Shown: piece after piece, positions 25,817 to 34,517 of the stretch | Position numbering within the stretch: the first letter of the stretch is position 1 | How the letters are laid out: every line of letters begins with the position of its first letter | Source of the DNA: Actinomycetota bacterium | GTDB taxonomy: Bacteria > Actinomycetota > Geothermincolia > Geothermincolales > RBG-13-55-18 | Assembly (NCBI GenBank): GCA_014360645.1 | Contig: JACIXD010000002.1 | Location: 186,001 to 250,000, forward strand | Length of the DNA stretch: 64,000 bases | Reading direction: 5' to 3' | Notes under the pieces: model-generated | Seen by the model: the letters and a program-made list of their open reading frames with translations, nothing else | Databases searched by the model: none | What the model was told of the DNA's origin: nothing | Program-made: the position numbers and the translations under genes

Positions 25817-26500
25817 TCAGGAGGAGCCGTCGCCCAGGACGATCAGGGAGTCCACCACCACCGGCCTGGAGCCCTGGATGATCACCGGGTTCATGTCGAT
25901 CTCCTTCACGGCGTCGAACTCCATGCCGATGTCGCCGACGGCGATGAGGATGTCCGCCAGGAGGTCGCGGTCCACCGCCTCCTTGCCGCGGAAGGGGCCG
26001 AGGATGGCCTTGCTCTTGATCTCCTCCATCATCTGGAGGGCGTCGTACTTCTCGATGGGGGCGACGCGGAAGGAGGTGTCCTTGAGCACCTCGGTGAAGA
26101 TGCCTCCCAGCCCGAACATCACGCAGGGCCCGAACTGCGGGTCCCTCACCAGGCCCACCACCAGCTCGCGCTCGCCCTTGATCATCTCCTGCACCAGCAC
26201 CCCGTCATAGGGGTCTCCCCCCAGGTTCTCGACGATGGTCTTGTATGCCTTCCTCACCTCGTCCGGGCTGTCCAGCCCCACCTGCACCAGGTTGCGCTCC
26301 GTCTTGTGCGCTATCTCCGGCCCGCAGGCCTTTAGCACCACGGGGTAGCCGAGCCTCTCGGCCGCCGCTATGGCCTCCTCCTCCCCCAGCACCAGTTCCT
26401 CCCTGGTGACGGGGATGTTGCGCTCCTTGAGGAAGAGCTTGGCCTGGTATTCAGAGAGAGCCCTCTGGCCCTTCGCCAAAGCCTCGTCGATTATTCCCAT
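25817..26500 (-). CDS. ATP-grasp subunit of ADP-forming acyl-CoA synthetase (beta-like)
   Basis: A 227-residue ATP-grasp_5 protein, the size of the beta subunit of archaeal-type acetyl-CoA synthetase (ADP-forming), which makes ATP from acyl-CoA, ADP and phosphate. 'YPVVLKACGPEIAHKTE' and 'VQEMIKGERELVVGLVRDPQFGP' followed by 'FGLGGIFTEVLKD' are family signatures. GGAGG lies 5 bases before ATG 26500, and a promoter is visible at 26548-26577. The partner alpha subunit (CoA-binding, phospho-His) is not next to it, so it must be encoded elsewhere or the protein has another partner. Open frame upstream to 27541 is an artefact. Confidence 0.88.
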   Translation of the reverse strand: MGIIDEALAKGQRALSEYQAKLFLKERNIPVTREELVLGEEEAIAAAERLGYPVVLKACGPEIAHKTERNLVQVGLDSPDEVRKAYKTIVENLGGDPYDGVLVQEMIKGERELVVGLVRDPQFGPCVMFGLGGIFTEVLKDTSFRVAPIEKYDALQMMEEIKSKAILGPFRGKEAVDRDLLADILIAVGDIGMEFDAVKEIDMNPVIIQGSRPVVVDSLIVLGDGSS

Positions 26501-26547
26501 GGTGTCCTCCGTTTTTTCCTTCTTCCCGGCCGGCTCATGCGTAGAAA

Positions 26548-26577
26548 ATATTATCCCAAACCCCGACGGGGTGGCAA
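26548..26577 (-). promoter_or_regulatory. promoter of the ATP-grasp acyl-CoA synthetase gene
   Basis: Minus strand: TTGCCA (26572-26577), 18-bp spacer, TAATAT (26548-26553), about 48 bases before ATG 26500. The -35 box overlaps a CGGGGTG/CACCCCG hairpin (about 26564-26586) that may weakly terminate the upstream gene. Confidence 0.5.
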
Positions 26578-26604
26578 ATGCACCCCGCCGTCTCCGGCGT
26601 GACG

Positions 26605-28041
26605 CTACTCCACGGCGTAGCCGGAGGTGACGTGCCCTCCCGGGATGGTTCCGCCGTAGAGGAAATATATGGGGCGCTCCACCACCACCGACCCCGGCTC
26701 CATCGTCTCGGTGTCCTTGAGCGCCTTGACGCGGAAGGACACGTCGTATCCCTCTCCCAGGTCGGCGTTGACGTTGCGCGTGTAGCGGGAGCGCGGGGGC
26801 ACGGTGAACTCCACCTCCCGGTAACCGCCCTCCTGCAGGAGGTATTCCACCATCACCCTCTGCCCCACCTCCAGGGGATTGAGCACGCAGAGGTAGGTCT
26901 CTATGCCGCGCCTCGTGGATCCCTCCGCCAGGAACCATTCCGGTGTGGCCCGGGGGACGGCGGCGGTGTCGTGGCCGCCGGCCCAGGTATAGCGGTAATT
27001 GAAATACATGGGCCTCTCGACCACGATATCCCGGTCGGAGAGGATGTGAAAGGAGAACTCGCCCTTGCCCACCACATCGTTCACGTAGAGGGTGAAGCGC
27101 GAATACCCCGATACCTTCAGCCTCTGGGGCGGCAGGGCCGCCCCGTCGCCGCGGCGGTAGTTCACGGTTATATGCGCATCCTCCAGGCCGGGGTTGAGGA
27201 AGCAAAGCCAGGTCTCGAAGTTCCACTCGCAGTATCCCTCGGCGAGGTACCATTCCCTTCCGGGAGCGGTCTCGCCCACCACGATGTGCCCGCCCTGCCA
27301 GCTCCCCTTGTAATCGAAATACATGGGGCGCTCGGCGATGACGCCCTCCTCGGCCTCCACCTTCAGGCTCACGTCCTGGTGGGGGTCTTCCGGCCAGAGC
27401 CCGGCCACCTCGCGGTTTATGTCCAGGGTGAAGCGGTGGAGCGCCGCTATGCGGTAGGTCTTGAACTCCACCACCTCGGGGGTGAAATAGCCCACCGTGA
27501 CCCCCTGCTCGACGTCCAGGGGGTTCTGGATGCAGAGCCACTCCTCGAAGCCCGGCCTGGTGGTGCCCTCGGCGAAATACCAGGTCCTGCCGGGCTCGTT
27601 CACCCCCTTGGTCACGTGCCCGTCATGCCATTTTCCCCTGTACGAGAAGTACATGGGGCGCTCCGCCACCAGCCCCCGGTCGCTCTCCACCGCGGCGGAG
27701 ACGTCGAGCCCGGGATCGAGGTAGCCGTTGACGAAGACGGTGGCGCGAGACACGGGCGGCACAGTGTGCACGAAGGGACCGATGGGGCCGTCGTTGGTCA
27801 TGTAGGTAATACGTACCTCCGCCGCCGCGGTGCCGGGGTTCTGCAGGGACAGGTACTCATAGAAACCCTCGCGCGTGGTGCCCTCGGCGAAATACCAGCG
27901 CCCGGGAAGAGCGTCCACGGCCGCCGCGGAGCCTACCTCCGGCGAGGCGGAGAAAAGGGCGGCCGGCCTCACCGCTCCCGGTACGGAGACAACGACGAGG
28001 GCCGCCAGCGCCATCGCCGCCGTCCGCATCGAGAACCTCAC
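26605..28041 (-). CDS. secreted protein of four FAEGT/Y repeats (DUF5719-like)
   Basis: A 478-residue exported protein: a signal peptide (residues 1-30, 'AAMALAALVVVS') followed almost entirely by four ~105-residue repeats. They start at about residue 48 (WYFAEGTT), 152 (WYFAEGTT), 265 (WYLAEGYC) and 370 (WFLAEGST). Each has the same plan: an FAEG start, an 'LCxxNP'-like strand, an 'RxTLxVN'-like turn, an 'ERPMYFxY' strand and a 'GGH' end. I recall similar repeats as DUF5719 in actinobacteria, but cannot verify this. No enzyme motif is visible. It may be a structural, adhesive or substrate-binding surface protein. Confidence 0.85.
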   Translation of the reverse strand: MRFSMRTAAMALAALVVVSVPGAVRPAALFSASPEVGSAAAVDALPGRWYFAEGTTREGFYEYLSLQNPGTAAAEVRITYMTNDGPIGPFVHTVPPVSRATVFVNGYLDPGLDVSAAVESDRGLVAERPMYFSYRGKWHDGHVTKGVNEPGRTWYFAEGTTRPGFEEWLCIQNPLDVEQGVTVGYFTPEVVEFKTYRIAALHRFTLDINREVAGLWPEDPHQDVSLKVEAEEGVIAERPMYFDYKGSWQGGHIVVGETAPGREWYLAEGYCEWNFETWLCFLNPGLEDAHITVNYRRGDGAALPPQRLKVSGYSRFTLYVNDVVGKGEFSFHILSDRDIVVERPMYFNYRYTWAGGHDTAAVPRATPEWFLAEGSTRRGIETYLCVLNPLEVGQRVMVEYLLQEGGYREVEFTVPPRSRYTRNVNADLGEGYDVSFRVKALKDTETMEPGSVVVERPIYFLYGGTIPGGHVTSGYAVE

Positions 28042-28735
28042 CTGCTCCTCCTTCCGACGGAAATCCCTTGGAATTCAAACCCATGATAGCAGGAATCCCT
28101 CCTCACCATAAACGCCGCCGCCGTCCCCTGCGCCCGTATGAACACGTGCCCGGTGCTTTTCTTGCGCGGTGCCGGGGCACACGGTGTTTTCGCCGCGGGC
28201 ACGTTCCTTCACCGCCGCCTTCCCGATCACCCCATAGGCACGTTCCCTGTGCGCACCCTTCCGCGGTGCTGGGGCCCGGGGACCTTTCGACGTGGTTGCG
28301 TTCCTTCGTCGCCGCCTTCCCGATCGCCTCATAGGCATGTTACCTGTGCATACCCTTCCGCGGTGCCGGGACACAGGCTCTTCTCACCGCAGGCGGGGTG
28401 CAGCTCCGCAGCGGCGGCGAGGTCGAGCCGGTCGCGACCCCCGACGAGACCCCGATTCCCCTGCACCGAGGAATACCCCCACTCCATAAAAGTGATATTC
28501 TATACCGTTCACGCCTCCCTGAGGACCGCCGGCGGACCAAAGCTCTCTTCGCCCTTTTTACGGACGAAGATCATAACAGGAGGCATTTTCCCGTGGGTGA
28601 CGCGCGCCCCGTCCGGGCGCGAAACCGGGACGAAGGCGTAAGGCCGAAGCCGGTACGGCGAAGAAGGACGGATACGCGGCGCGGGACAGCGGCAGTTACC
28701 CGAGGGAGGCGCTTGCGAAACGGAAAAGTGGGGTG
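28042..28735. other. 694-bp intergenic region with degenerate repeats
   Basis: No convincing gene between two divergent secreted-protein genes. The left half carries a 97-bp-period repeat (28202-28378). A+T-richer DNA at 28490-28510 is a possible promoter area for the plus-strand gene. The remainder is GC-rich with no recognised signals. Confidence 0.5.
28202..28378. repeat. imperfect tandem repeat, period 97 bp
   Basis: Copy A from 28202 and copy B from 28299 share long runs such as GCCGCCTTCCCGATC and CCTTCCGCGGTGC, with scattered substitutions. Fragments of the same unit (CGGTGCCGGGRCACA-like) occur just before copy A and after copy B, suggesting an older array of three or more units. Confidence 0.75.
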
Positions 28736-31700
28736 ATGGCGGTGGCGGGAGAATGGACCGCGGCAGGAGCAGGAAAAGACCCGGGGAGGCCGGGGCGCCG
28801 CCGGCGCGGACCGGACAAGGCCGGGAAGCCCTTGAGGAGGCATGGCCTGGCTGCCGCCGCCTTCTGCGTGACCGTGGCGCTGGCGGCGGCGATGCTCGCG
28901 GCGGGGGGAGCCACGGCCGTGGGGGCGGAGATATCCTGGCACGAGCACGACGGCAACCCCGTCTATGACCCCGCCGACCACCGTGCCTATTATCCCTGCG
29001 TGCTCTACGACCCCGACGGGTTCTCGGGGCACGGGGCGACCTTCCATTACAAGATGTGGTACGGAGGTTACGAGTCTGCCCCCGGGTCCGCCCACAACCA
29101 GGCGGTGACCTACTCCGACGACGGGATCGACTGGTCCGCCCCGGTGGAGATGCAGGGCATCGCGGCCGGCGGGTACCACGCCCAGGTGGTGTACATCCCG
29201 GAGGGTTTCGGCGCCGGGCCTTATTTTTACAAGATCTGGTATTGGACCGGGGACATGGATTACACCATCGGTAATATGCGCACCGCCGATTCCGCCGACG
29301 GGGAAAACTGGGAGAACGACCAGGCCGTCACCCAGGACGCCGCCTACCCCCTGATCTCGGGCATCTCCGGCACGGACTGGAAGCGCGGCACCTACGGCCC
29401 GGTCTCCGTGCTCTACAACCCCTCGGCGTCAAACACCGGCGACGACCCCTTCGATCACACCTTCGCCATGTATTACGACGCCACCACCGGGGGCCAGGAG
29501 GTCATCGGCCTCGCCTACAGCGCGGACGGAGCGCACTGGACCCGCTACCACCTGCCGCCCTACGAGGACGCGCCCGTCTTCGACCACGGCTCCCCCGGGG
29601 ACTGGGACAGCGACTACGCGACCTTCGGCACCGTCATCCCGGACATCGACGGCACCTGGCACCTGTGGTACTCGGGGAGCGGCCCCGCAGGCTTTGCCAA
29701 CCAGGGCATCGGGCACGCCACCTCGCCCGACGGCATAAACTGGACCCGCGACCCCGAAAACCCCTTGTTCCACCGGGACGACGGGGTGGCCTGGAGGAAT
29801 GTACGCACCTACACCCCCAGCGTGCTCTACAGCCCCGACGCCTTCCGCGGGCACGGAGAGAACGCGCGTTTCAAGATGTGGTTCTCGGGAAGGACCAACA
29901 CCCCATCCACCAACTACTCCGTCGGCTACGCGTCCTCCCGGGAGCCCGTCCTCGCCCTCGAGAAGTCCTCCCAGCCCACAGGGCAGGTCAAGCCGGGCGA
30001 CGAGCTGACCTACACCATGGTGGTCCGCAACGGCGGTAACGCTCCCGCCACGGGCACCACCCTGCGGGACGCCGTGCCCGCCCATACCTCCTACGTCGCG
30101 GGCTCCACCACCATCAACGGCGCCCCGGTCCCCGACAGCGGCGGCACCACCCCCCTGCAGGCCGGCATGAGCGTGAACTCCCCCGGTGACCCGCCGGGGA
30201 CCATCGCCCCCGGAGGGCTAGCCACCGTCACCTTCAAGGCGAGGGTGATGTCCGGGACCCCCGGGGGCACCCGGGTGACCAACGCCGCCGCCGCGACCTG
30301 CTCCGAGCAGCCCTCCGGGGTCACGGCGCAGGCAGTCATCGAGGTGGCCGCTTCGGCGCCGAGCCTGGTCCTGGAAAAGACTTCCTTCCCGGCGAGAGAG
30401 GTGACGCGGGGATCGGTGATCCGCTACACCCTGCGCGCGCGCAACGTCGGGGACGCGGCCGCCACCGGGGCCAGGTTGACGGACGCCGTGCCCGCCCACA
30501 CCGGCTACGTATCGCATACCACCACCCTCAACGGGATACGGGTGGAGGACGCGGGCGGCACCACCCCCCTGGCGGGAGGCATGGCCGTGAACTCCCCCGG
30601 CGAGGTGCCCGGCGTCATCGCCCCGGGGGCGGAGGCGGTGGTCACCTTCATGGTGCAGGTGGCCAACGACCTTCCCCTGGGCGCGGATGTGCGCAACGTG
30701 GCCGTGGCGGAGGCCGACGGGCTCGCGCCCGTGGAGGCGAGCTGCGCCAACGCATCCTCCGCCGGGCTCCCGAAGACCTGGTTCTTCGCGGAGGGTAGCA
30801 CACAGCCCGGTTTCGACGAGTATATCCTCATGAGCAACATGGGCGATGACAACATGAACGTCACCATCACCTACCTCACCGAGGACGGCGCGGAGAGGGA
30901 TTCCGTGCACCTCCTTCCGGCCCGCAGCCGGCGCACCGTATACGTCAACGCCGAGATGCCCGGCGAGAACGGGGTGGCGGCCATCGTGCGGGGCGAGGAA
31001 GGGTTCGTGTGCGAGCGCTCCATGTACTTTATGCACCGCGGCATCCCGGGCGGGGACGACGTCATGGGGGTGGCCGCCCCCAGCCTGGAGCTCTTCTTCG
31101 CCGAGGGGTTCACGGGAACGGCCGACAGCCCCTTCGAGGAATGGCTGCTGCTGCTCAACCCCAACCTTGAGGAGGCCCGGGTCGAGGTGGCCTATCTCTT
31201 CCCGGAGGGAGAGGAGAAGCGCGTGGAATACCGGGTGCCACCGCGCCGCCGCCTCACCATCAGCGTGGACGCCGAGGTGGGCGAGGGCAGGGAGGTGAGC
31301 GCCCTGCTGCGCTCCGACCTCCCGCTGGTGGCGGAGAGGGCCATGTATTTCTCCTACAACAACCGCTGGGCGGGCGGGCACAACGGTGTGGCGGCCACGG
31401 CGGCGAGCGGCGACTGGTACCTGGCCGAGGGATACACCGGTTGGGAGGGAAGCCCCTTCGACGAGTGGATCCTGGTCGCCAATCGCAACGAGGCAGCCGC
31501 CGCGGTCACCGTCACCTACATGTTCCCGGACGGATCCACGCGGGCCTTCGACCATACCGCCCCTCCCCGCGGCCGCATGACGGTGAGCGTGGACGCCGAC
31601 CTGGGGGAAGGGCAGATGGTGAGCGCGCACGTGCACTCGGACCTCCCGGTGGTGGTGGAGCGGGCCATGTATTTCTCCTACCGCGGCGCCTGGGCGGGCG

Positions 31701-32068
31701 GGCACAACTGCCTCGGAGCCACCGCTCCCGCCTCCCGACTCTATTTCGCCGAGGGCTACACCGGCAACCCCGGCTCACGCTTCGAGACCTGGCTGCTGGT
31801 CCAGAACACCTCCCGCGAGCCGAAGGCGGCGCGGGTGGACTACGTGCTCTCCACCGGCGAGGTCGTGACCCAGGTACTGGAGCTGCCGCCGCTCTCCCGC
31901 ACCACCGTCCTAGCCAACCAGCTCCTGGAAAGGGAGTCCCTGGAGTTCTCCATGCTCGTCACCTCGTCCGACGGATCATCTTCCCTGCTCGCCGAAAGGG
32001 CCATGTACTTCGACTACTCCGGCTCCTTCGGCCCCTGTCAAGGCGGCTCAGATGTGGTGGGATACTGA
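28736..32068 (+). CDS. large secreted protein: beta-propeller glycosidase-like domain, two DUF11 domains, four FAEGY repeats
   Basis: About 1110 residues. A basic N-terminal tail is followed by a signal peptide at ~40-65. Residues ~70-405 have repeated 'FHYKMWYGGYES', 'YKIWYWTGD' and 'WHLWYSGSG' blades typical of five-bladed propellers of the GH43/GH32 or sialidase-like groups. Two DUF11/TIGR01451 domains ('LEKSSQPTGQVKPGDELTYT', 'LEKTSFPAREVTRGSVIRYT') occupy ~410-650. Four ~105-residue repeats (WFFAEGST, LFFAEGFT, WYLAEGYT, LYFAEGYT) end the chain. No LPXTG anchor or C-terminal helix is seen. GTG 28733 is an alternative start. Exported; a role in binding or cutting glycans is inference only, as catalytic acids could not be assigned. 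Confidence 0.85.
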   Translation: MAVAGEWTAAGAGKDPGRPGRRRRGPDKAGKPLRRHGLAAAAFCVTVALAAAMLAAGGATAVGAEISWHEHDGNPVYDPADHRAYYPCVLYDPDGFSGHGATFHYKMWYGGYESAPGSAHNQAVTYSDDGIDWSAPVEMQGIAAGGYHAQVVYIPEGFGAGPYFYKIWYWTGDMDYTIGNMRTADSADGENWENDQAVTQDAAYPLISGISGTDWKRGTYGPVSVLYNPSASNTGDDPFDHTFAMYYDATTGGQEVIGLAYSADGAHWTRYHLPPYEDAPVFDHGSPGDWDSDYATFGTVIPDIDGTWHLWYSGSGPAGFANQGIGHATSPDGINWTRDPENPLFHRDDGVAWRNVRTYTPSVLYSPDAFRGHGENARFKMWFSGRTNTPSTNYSVGYASSREPVLALEKSSQPTGQVKPGDELTYTMVVRNGGNAPATGTTLRDAVPAHTSYVAGSTTINGAPVPDSGGTTPLQAGMSVNSPGDPPGTIAPGGLATVTFKARVMSGTPGGTRVTNAAAATCSEQPSGVTAQAVIEVAASAPSLVLEKTSFPAREVTRGSVIRYTLRARNVGDAAATGARLTDAVPAHTGYVSHTTTLNGIRVEDAGGTTPLAGGMAVNSPGEVPGVIAPGAEAVVTFMVQVANDLPLGADVRNVAVAEADGLAPVEASCANASSAGLPKTWFFAEGSTQPGFDEYILMSNMGDDNMNVTITYLTEDGAERDSVHLLPARSRRTVYVNAEMPGENGVAAIVRGEEGFVCERSMYFMHRGIPGGDDVMGVAAPSLELFFAEGFTGTADSPFEEWLLLLNPNLEEARVEVAYLFPEGEEKRVEYRVPPRRRLTISVDAEVGEGREVSALLRSDLPLVAERAMYFSYNNRWAGGHNGVAATAASGDWYLAEGYTGWEGSPFDEWILVANRNEAAAAVTVTYMFPDGSTRAFDHTAPPRGRMTVSVDADLGEGQMVSAHVHSDLPVVVERAMYFSYRGAWAGGHNCLGATAPASRLYFAEGYTGNPGSRFETWLLVQNTSREPKAARVDYVLSTGEVVTQVLELPPLSRTTVLANQLLERESLEFSMLVTSSDGSSSLLAERAMYFDYSGSFGPCQGGSDVVGY

Positions 32069-32085
32069 GTAAAGGGACGCTGGAA

Positions 32086-32115
32086 GGGGCTTTCCGGTGA
32101 GGAAAGCCCCTTTTT
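32086..32115 (+). terminator. Rho-independent terminator
   Basis: Perfect 10-bp stem GGGGCTTTCC/GGAAAGCCCC (32086-32095, 32101-32110), loop GGTGA, then TTTTT. It lies 17 bases after the stop of the large secreted-protein gene. Confidence 0.95.
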
Positions 32116-32142
32116 CCATGGCCTGCTCCATTCCGCGACGCG

Positions 32143-33261
32143 CTATAGGGCGAGGGCCCTGGCCATTTCATCGCCCTCGTAGAGACGGACTCCCCCCTCC
32201 GCCAGTCGCTTGAGGAACTCCCGCGGGGGCAGGCAGGCCTCCGGGGCAAGGGCGCCCTTCTCCGTCACCAGCCCCTCGCCGACCATCTGCACGGCGATGG
32301 AGGTGGGAAGGCAGGTGAGCATGTCCATGTGGGCGGCGGCGCCGTATGCCAGGTGCACCCATTTGCCGTCCTTCCTGCCGGTGATGTCGGTGCGGCAAGC
32401 GGAGCAGGTTTCCGGAGGCCTGCCGATGTTCTCCACGTAGGGAAGGAGCTTGTTGAAAAACCCTCCCACCACCTCCTTCTTGCGCTCGGTGTCGGTGAGG
32501 CCCATGGCCACGATGGCGTTGCACATCATCACCAGGAACTTGTCGGTGAGCCCACCCTTGAGGGTGACCGTCCGGCAGTTGATGAAGCGCGGGATGGTCA
32601 CCGGCTCGGGGTGCCCGGCGTGGAAGCAGTCCACCGCCCCCACCGTGGGCGGGAAGGTTATGCGCTCCAGCCCCGATCCCGCCTTGATGTGCTGTATCCG
32701 GCCGTCGATGTAGGAGGGGATCATACCCGTGACCGCGTGCAGGTAATGCAGGGTCACCGCCTTGCCGGCGGTGTCCGCGGGGTCGCAGGCCCAGGAGGTG
32801 GCGATCTCCTCCACCTCGTCGAGCTGGTCCGCTCCCAGCCGCGCGAAGACGTTGGTTATTCCCGGGGTCCAGCCCACGCCGGTGATGGCGGTGACTCCCG
32901 CCTTCTTCGCCGCCTCGTCCAGGTCCATGAAGTCGGCGGCCGCGTCGTAGTCGTCGCAGATACTCACGTAGTTCACGCCCGCCTCGATGCATGCGCTCGC
33001 CACCTTCTTCTCGTACTTGTAGAAGGGGCCGATGGTGCCCATGGCCACGTCGAAGCCGCGCACCGTCTCCACCATCTGGGCGTGGTCGTTGGCGTCCACC
33101 TTGACCGCCCGGCACTTGGGCCCCAGCTCCCGGGCAAGTGCCTTCGCCTCCTCGAGGTTGTAGTCCGCGATGAGCAACTCCTCGACGCTGTCCTTCGAGG
33201 CCAGGTCCCTGACCCCGAAGCGTCCCATCATGCCTGCGCCTCCCAGTGCCACTACCTTCAT
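32143..33261 (-). CDS. saccharopine-dehydrogenase-like NAD(P)-binding oxidoreductase
   Basis: A 372-residue protein with an N-terminal Rossmann motif 'VVALGGAGMMGRFGVRDLA', then 'VDANDHAQM' and 'YVSICDDYDAAADFMDLDE', typical of the saccharopine dehydrogenase/SDH-like family. A large C-terminal alpha/beta dimerisation domain follows. The family includes lysine-pathway, carboxyspermidine and trans-acting enoyl-reductase members, so the reaction is undefined; no other lysine gene is near. GTG 33264 is an alternative start. It lies downstream of a TetR gene on the same strand (229-bp gap), which may regulate it. Confidence 0.82.
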   Translation of the reverse strand: MKVVALGGAGMMGRFGVRDLASKDSVEELLIADYNLEEAKALARELGPKCRAVKVDANDHAQMVETVRGFDVAMGTIGPFYKYEKKVASACIEAGVNYVSICDDYDAAADFMDLDEAAKKAGVTAITGVGWTPGITNVFARLGADQLDEVEEIATSWACDPADTAGKAVTLHYLHAVTGMIPSYIDGRIQHIKAGSGLERITFPPTVGAVDCFHAGHPEPVTIPRFINCRTVTLKGGLTDKFLVMMCNAIVAMGLTDTERKKEVVGGFFNKLLPYVENIGRPPETCSACRTDITGRKDGKWVHLAYGAAAHMDMLTCLPTSIAVQMVGEGLVTEKGALAPEACLPPREFLKRLAEGGVRLYEGDEMARALAL

Positions 33262-33493
33262 CACGCATCTCTCCTTTCATCTCGCGGCCCCGTTCCCGCC
33301 CCCCGGCGGCGGGGCGACCTCGCCGATCCCCGTGGGCCCCGTACACGGCTCGCGGCCTCTCCTCCAGGTATCCGCCCGCCTCCCCGGTCAAGGATGGGTT
33401 CGTCCGCCCGTCTCGGGCCACCCCGGGATCTTCCTCCGCCCGCGCTCCACGCCTGCGGCATCCGCTTACGAGATCGAGGTCTCCTCGGCGCCG

Positions 33494-34102
33494 TCACGCT
33501 TTCCCCAGGCTCGCGAATACCATGCCCATGGTCTCGCGCAGCGCCTCGCGCATGGAGAACTCTTCCTCGTTCTCCAGCCACTCCAGCTCCAGGCCCTCGG
33601 CCACCCCCAGGAGGATGAAGGCCATCCGTCCCGGATCCACCTCCTTGAACTCTCCCTTCTCGATGCCCTCAGCGATGAGGCTCTCCAGGGCCTTGCGCAT
33701 GCGCAGGTAGTAGCTGGTGACCTTCTCCCGGTATTCCTCGCTGAAGATGTAGCCTCGGTCCACCCTGAACTTCCAGAGCAGGCGCAGGTAGTCCGTCTCG
33801 CGGTAATAGAGCTCCGTCACCTTTTCCACCAGGGCAGCGAAGCGCCCGGCCACGGGTCCATGGGAGTCCCTGGCCTCCTCGATGAGGGCGAGGAAATCTC
33901 CCAGCATGTCGGAGACCAGCGAGTAGGCGAGGTCCTCCTTGGACCTCCAGTACCAGTAGATGGTGCCTTTTCCCAGCTCCGCGGCCTCCGCGATCTGGGT
34001 GATGGTGGTGTTGTGGAAACCTTGCTCGGAGAAGAGGCGCAGGGCCGCCTCCTTGATCTGTCTCTCCCTCAGCTCCTTGACGGGGTTCTCGCGCCTGGCC
34101 AC
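33494..34102 (-). CDS. TetR-family transcriptional regulator
   Basis: About 202 residues. The N-terminal helix-turn-helix reads 'TTITQIAEAAELGKGTIYWY', a strong TetR signature, followed by a C-terminal ligand/dimer domain that is all helical. I favour GTG 34102 because AAAGGG lies ~9 bases upstream and because the longer ATG start at 34141 would fall inside the 28-bp palindrome and has no ribosome site. TetR proteins usually repress their own and neighbouring genes and release DNA on binding a small ligand, often an acyl-CoA or toxic compound. Targets here may include itself and the dehydrogenase downstream. Confidence 0.9.
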   Translation of the reverse strand: MARRENPVKELRERQIKEAALRLFSEQGFHNTTITQIAEAAELGKGTIYWYWRSKEDLAYSLVSDMLGDFLALIEEARDSHGPVAGRFAALVEKVTELYYRETDYLRLLWKFRVDRGYIFSEEYREKVTSYYLRMRKALESLIAEGIEKGEFKEVDPGRMAFILLGVAEGLELEWLENEEEFSMREALRETMGMVFASLGKA

Positions 34103-34125
34103 GGCCTTGATCCCTTTCCCCTGGC

Positions 34126-34153
34126 AATATCGACCGACCATCCGGTCGATATT
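34126..34153. promoter_or_regulatory. 28-bp palindromic operator of the TetR regulator
   Basis: AATATCGACCG (34126-34136), six-base spacer, CGGTCGATATT (34143-34153): a perfect 11-bp inverted repeat just upstream of the preferred TetR start codon. Size and position are typical of TetR autoregulatory operators. Confidence 0.82.
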
Positions 34154-34517
34154 CTAAGTCCGGGGACGCAAATTGTCAAGCCACGTGATAGGAAAGAGAC
34201 CATCCTTTGATGTAGGGCCGGCTTCGCGTGGGGCCGCCCGGCACCGACACCGGGCCGGAACGGGGCGCACGCCGGCCCGCGGATCGCAGCCATGACCGGA
34301 CCGTACGTGGGAGGGCGGAACCCAGCACTTGGGAGGTGCATGGACGCGAGTCAGCCCATGCCACCGGAGAGAGCCGTACCCGCCGTTGCCCGTTTCGGAC
34401 TCACGGGACATACTTTGAGCCATGGTCTTTCTGTATGGCGACCTTGTCCCCCAGCGACGCAGACGGATGCGGGCATCACGATGATACCGCGAGCTATGGA
34501 TGCGGGATATGGAACAT
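34154..34517. other. intergenic, nothing recognised
   Basis: Between the TetR operator and the end of the subtilase gene. Short frames on both strands look like chance. No hairpin with a T-run was found for the subtilase, so its terminator was not located. Confidence 0.45.

Noticed and set aside
26501-27541. N-terminal extension of the ATP-grasp protein
   Set aside because: It reads the four-repeat protein out of frame; ATG 26500 has GGAGG and a promoter upstream.
28138-28641. 167-codon open frame on the plus strand
   Set aside because: Runs across the degenerate 97-bp repeats, low complexity, no homology signal or ribosome site.
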